Shown: piece after piece, positions 63,636 through 64,000 of the stretch
Position numbering within the stretch: the stretch's first letter is position 1
Layout of the letters: each line of letters opens with the position of its first letter
NCBI GenBank assembly: GCA_016648135.1
Contig: JADDOH010010116.1
Location: 1-64,000 of the forward strand
Reading direction: 5' to 3'
DNA from: Agrypnia vestita
Lineage: Eukaryota > Arthropoda > Insecta > Trichoptera > Phryganeidae
Length of the DNA stretch: 64,000 nt
Position numbers and translations under genes: made by a program
Notes under the pieces: generated by a model
Databases searched by the model: none
The model's input: only the letters and a program-made list of their open reading frames with translations
What the model was told of the DNA's origin: nothing

Positions 63636-64000
63636 TATATATTAAAAAAAGAATATTATATAATGCCTACTCACATTAAAAATTAAAAACACACTTTTGT
63701 CGTGACAATATAAACTTTAAATATCTTCACATTTCTTTGAGTTACTGACACTCTCGTAACTCGAATAGTGCTAATAAATTCAATTACATGTAAACTTAAC
63801 AGTTATCACGGTGTTTAATTTACAAATTATTCTCAACAGAGTTCAACTTTATTTAAAAAATCTTCATTTTTCAATATTTTTTTAAAACAGCATCGGCGTG
63901 CGTATATTCGGTATAAAACTTAAATTCTTCTGGTGAGACCAGTGTCTTGATAATCGTGAAACTGTTGTGAGAGCAATCTGCTTTGCGTCCTATTTCCTGT
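63636..64000. other. No supported feature
   Basis: AT-rich to the end of the window; no frame or repeat partner noticed. Confidence 0.35.

Noticed and set aside
1..64000. Assignment to a W or Y chromosome or to heterochromatin
   Set aside because: Gene scarcity and nested repeats would fit, but a 64-kb window of a repeat-rich genome can look the same on any chromosome; read depth by sex would be needed.

Overview
This window looks like gene-poor, repeat-saturated nuclear DNA of an invertebrate animal, most likely an insect. The grounds are the mix of element families (mariner, hAT, TTAA-targeting and Harbinger-like DNA elements; RTE-like, L2-like and Jockey/CR1-like LINEs; tRNA-derived SINEs), the strong A+T bias, and the absence of bacterial features such as operons or Shine-Dalgarno-spaced genes. 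I could not place it to order or species. I found no intact host protein-coding gene, no rRNA and no convincing functional tRNA. Almost every recognisable open reading frame is a decayed piece of a transposable element.

Layout. 1-3.1 kb: fold-back repeat 'E' and a small hAT element (2070-3131, 8-bp target duplication) carrying a second E insertion. 3.5-9.2 kb: a tRNA-derived SINE, an L2-like LINE, a Jockey/CR1-like LINE and two RTE-like LINE 3' ends. 9.7-20 kb: a LINE with a duplicated 3' UTR, several copies of a TIR repeat 'Y', a three-level nested insertion at 11.9-12.9 kb, two inverted-pair elements (13.2-14.7 kb) and a Harbinger-like MITE packed with GCATGC boxes. 20-25 kb: an internally deleted mariner, a TA-flanked fold-back MITE, a short hairpin element, LINE pieces and a G+C-rich island. 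25.3-28.4 kb: minus-strand LINE remnants, one with reverse-transcriptase motifs split by a 1-kb TIR insertion. 29-39 kb: SINE, LINE and E copies, candidate LTR remnants and RTE tails. 39.5-40.7 kb: a TTAA-flanked element sitting inside repeat 'Z', with an uninterrupted relative at 51.8-52.1 kb. 43.4-46.2 kb: a long inverted-repeat MITE followed by ten tandem units made of an LTR plus its polypurine tract. 46.8 kb: heat-shock-element clusters beside a TATA box, with related arrangements at 22.7 and 31.3 kb. 48.9-63.6 kb: more SINE, LINE tails, RTE chimeras, Y copies, a second tRNA-like SINE as an inverted cluster, and the second TA-flanked MITE.

The elements do not form a pathway. They record successive insertions: E inside hAT, E inside a LINE, a SINE inside Y inside X, a TTAA element inside Z, a TIR element inside a LINE. 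Those nestings give a relative chronology. The points most worth following are the LTR-polypurine-tract satellite, the recurring heat-shock-like promoter module, repeat E with its 11-12-bp target duplications and asymmetric tail, and the inverted-pair elements, one of which has arms that look identical. All family assignments come from reading motifs by eye; no database search was run.
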